Shown one piece after another: positions 63,555-64,000 of a stretch of 64,000 nucleotides of DNA (positions are counted from its first letter, which is position 1; every line of letters starts with the position of its first letter). The notes under the pieces are model-generated. The model saw only the letters and a program-made list of their open reading frames with translations. It made no database searches and was not told the DNA's origin. The stretch lies in the NCBI RefSeq assembly GCF_000189775.2, contig NC_015555.1:376001-440000 (forward strand), in the 5' to 3' direction. Made by a program: the position numbers and the translations under genes. The stretch comes from Thermoanaerobacterium xylanolyticum LX-11. GTDB taxonomy: Bacteria > Bacillota > Thermoanaerobacteria > Thermoanaerobacterales > Thermoanaerobacteraceae.

Positions 63555-64000
63555 ATGAGAAAAATAGCTGTGTTAGTTATTTTGGTATGTGCAATTCTTG
63601 TGTCGTGTGGGAAAGCAAAACCTGTTGAAAATAGCGTTAAAACGGTCAACACAGTAAAAAGCAAAGAAGTTAATAAAATGGAAATAAATTACAAAAAATT
63701 GTACGACGGACTTCCTGAAGTTAATCTTCCTCAGTACAATTTTGTTTACTCAAATGCAGAAGACAATGCTTATAAGAAAATTGTATTTGCAAATTACGAC
63801 AAGCTTCTTATATACGATGGAAAAGCTTTGGTACTTTTTAGAAATAAAAAGTTTTACGAGGTAATAGATGCAGAAAAATTCAATTTAAAGTATTTCCAAG
63901 GCAATAAATCGACAAAATTTATATTCAGTCCTTATGGAAATTTTGCGGTAGGAGGCAATAGTTTGTCGGATGATGAAATATATTTAATAAATGTTAATAC
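63555..64000 (+). CDS. lipoprotein, runs off the window
   Basis: An open frame from ATG 63555 to the end of the window (148 codons seen). The signal peptide ends in the lipobox ILVSCGK (Cys at residue 18). The mature part has YDGLPEVNLPQYNFVYSNAEDNAYKKIVFANYDKLLIYDG and SPYGNFAVGGNSLSDDEIYLIN, a pattern that suggests beta-propeller-type repeats. AAAGG lies 10 nt upstream. The C-terminus is outside the window and I do not recognise the family. Confidence 0.8.
   Translation, partial: MRKIAVLVILVCAILVSCGKAKPVENSVKTVNTVKSKEVNKMEINYKKLYDGLPEVNLPQYNFVYSNAEDNAYKKIVFANYDKLLIYDGKALVLFRNKKFYEVIDAEKFNLKYFQGNKSTKFIFSPYGNFAVGGNSLSDDEIYLINVN

Overview
This window comes from an AT-rich, spore-forming anaerobic Firmicute. 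The best guess is a thermophilic member of Thermoanaerobacterales close to Thermoanaerobacterium. That assignment is inference. It rests on base composition, cortex, coat and germination genes (cwlD, CotF family, a gerS-like gene beside alr), ferredoxin-linked 2-oxoacid oxidation, rubredoxin and hemerythrin proteins, a glmS ribozyme, and the csaB/tagA wall genes.

Layout. 1-2760: the 3' part of an rRNA operon, with 23S (5' end outside the window), 5S, then tRNA-Asn, Glu, Met, Asp and Phe. The 23S gene carries two intervening sequences with nearly identical inverted ends. One, in the helix 68 loop, encodes a GIY-YIG protein; the other, in the helix 98 hairpin, has no ORF. 2970-4770: tRNA-Thr on the minus strand, an Fe-alcohol dehydrogenase, tRNA-Tyr and tRNA-Lys. 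4890-10000: a tandem ThyX-like protein with a MazG-like partner, two small coat-type proteins, trxB, a four-LysM protein and cwlD. 10078-14279: the moxR / DUF58 / transglutaminase operon. 14349-26449: a Usp-like gene, then cdaA-cdaR, a P-loop ATPase, a four-subunit 2-oxoacid:ferredoxin oxidoreductase, plsC, glmM, an insertion sequence, the glmS ribozyme and glmS. This is the Bacillus-type cdaA-cdaR-glmM-glmS cluster opened by an oxidoreductase block and an IS. The oxidoreductase genes have markedly different base composition from their neighbours.

26450-36280 is an accessory island. It holds a 334-bp element bounded by six 15-bp repeats, an IS4-family element, broken and intact GNAT acetyltransferases, an XRE regulator with a membrane partner, a frameshifted IS1182-type element, a flavin/PNPOx-like protein, a Nudix protein and a Nudix-GNAT fusion. 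36399-44330: a secreted PG-binding/LysM/beta-lactamase-like protein, a HAD phosphatase, two convergent hemerythrin-type genes (one with a perfect 36-bp CRP/FNR-like palindrome centred at about -41.5 of a predicted promoter), a HelD-type helicase, YjbQ and a DUF815 ATPase. 44625-50047: a small conserved protein, nnr, a gerS-like lipoprotein, alr, ndoAI-ndoA and a secreted protein. 50160-57070: a DUF5693 membrane protein, csaB, tagA, a yitT gene split by an IS with a clean 9-bp target duplication, and a DUF2148 protein. 57297-64000: an ISLre2-type element, nadA-nadB-nadC, a DUF421 membrane protein, rubredoxin and the start of a lipoprotein.

A cross-cutting observation is that four of the five IS elements, from different families, have an inverted repeat placed to hide the transposase ribosome-binding site in a hairpin. 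No CRISPR array or complete phage was seen.
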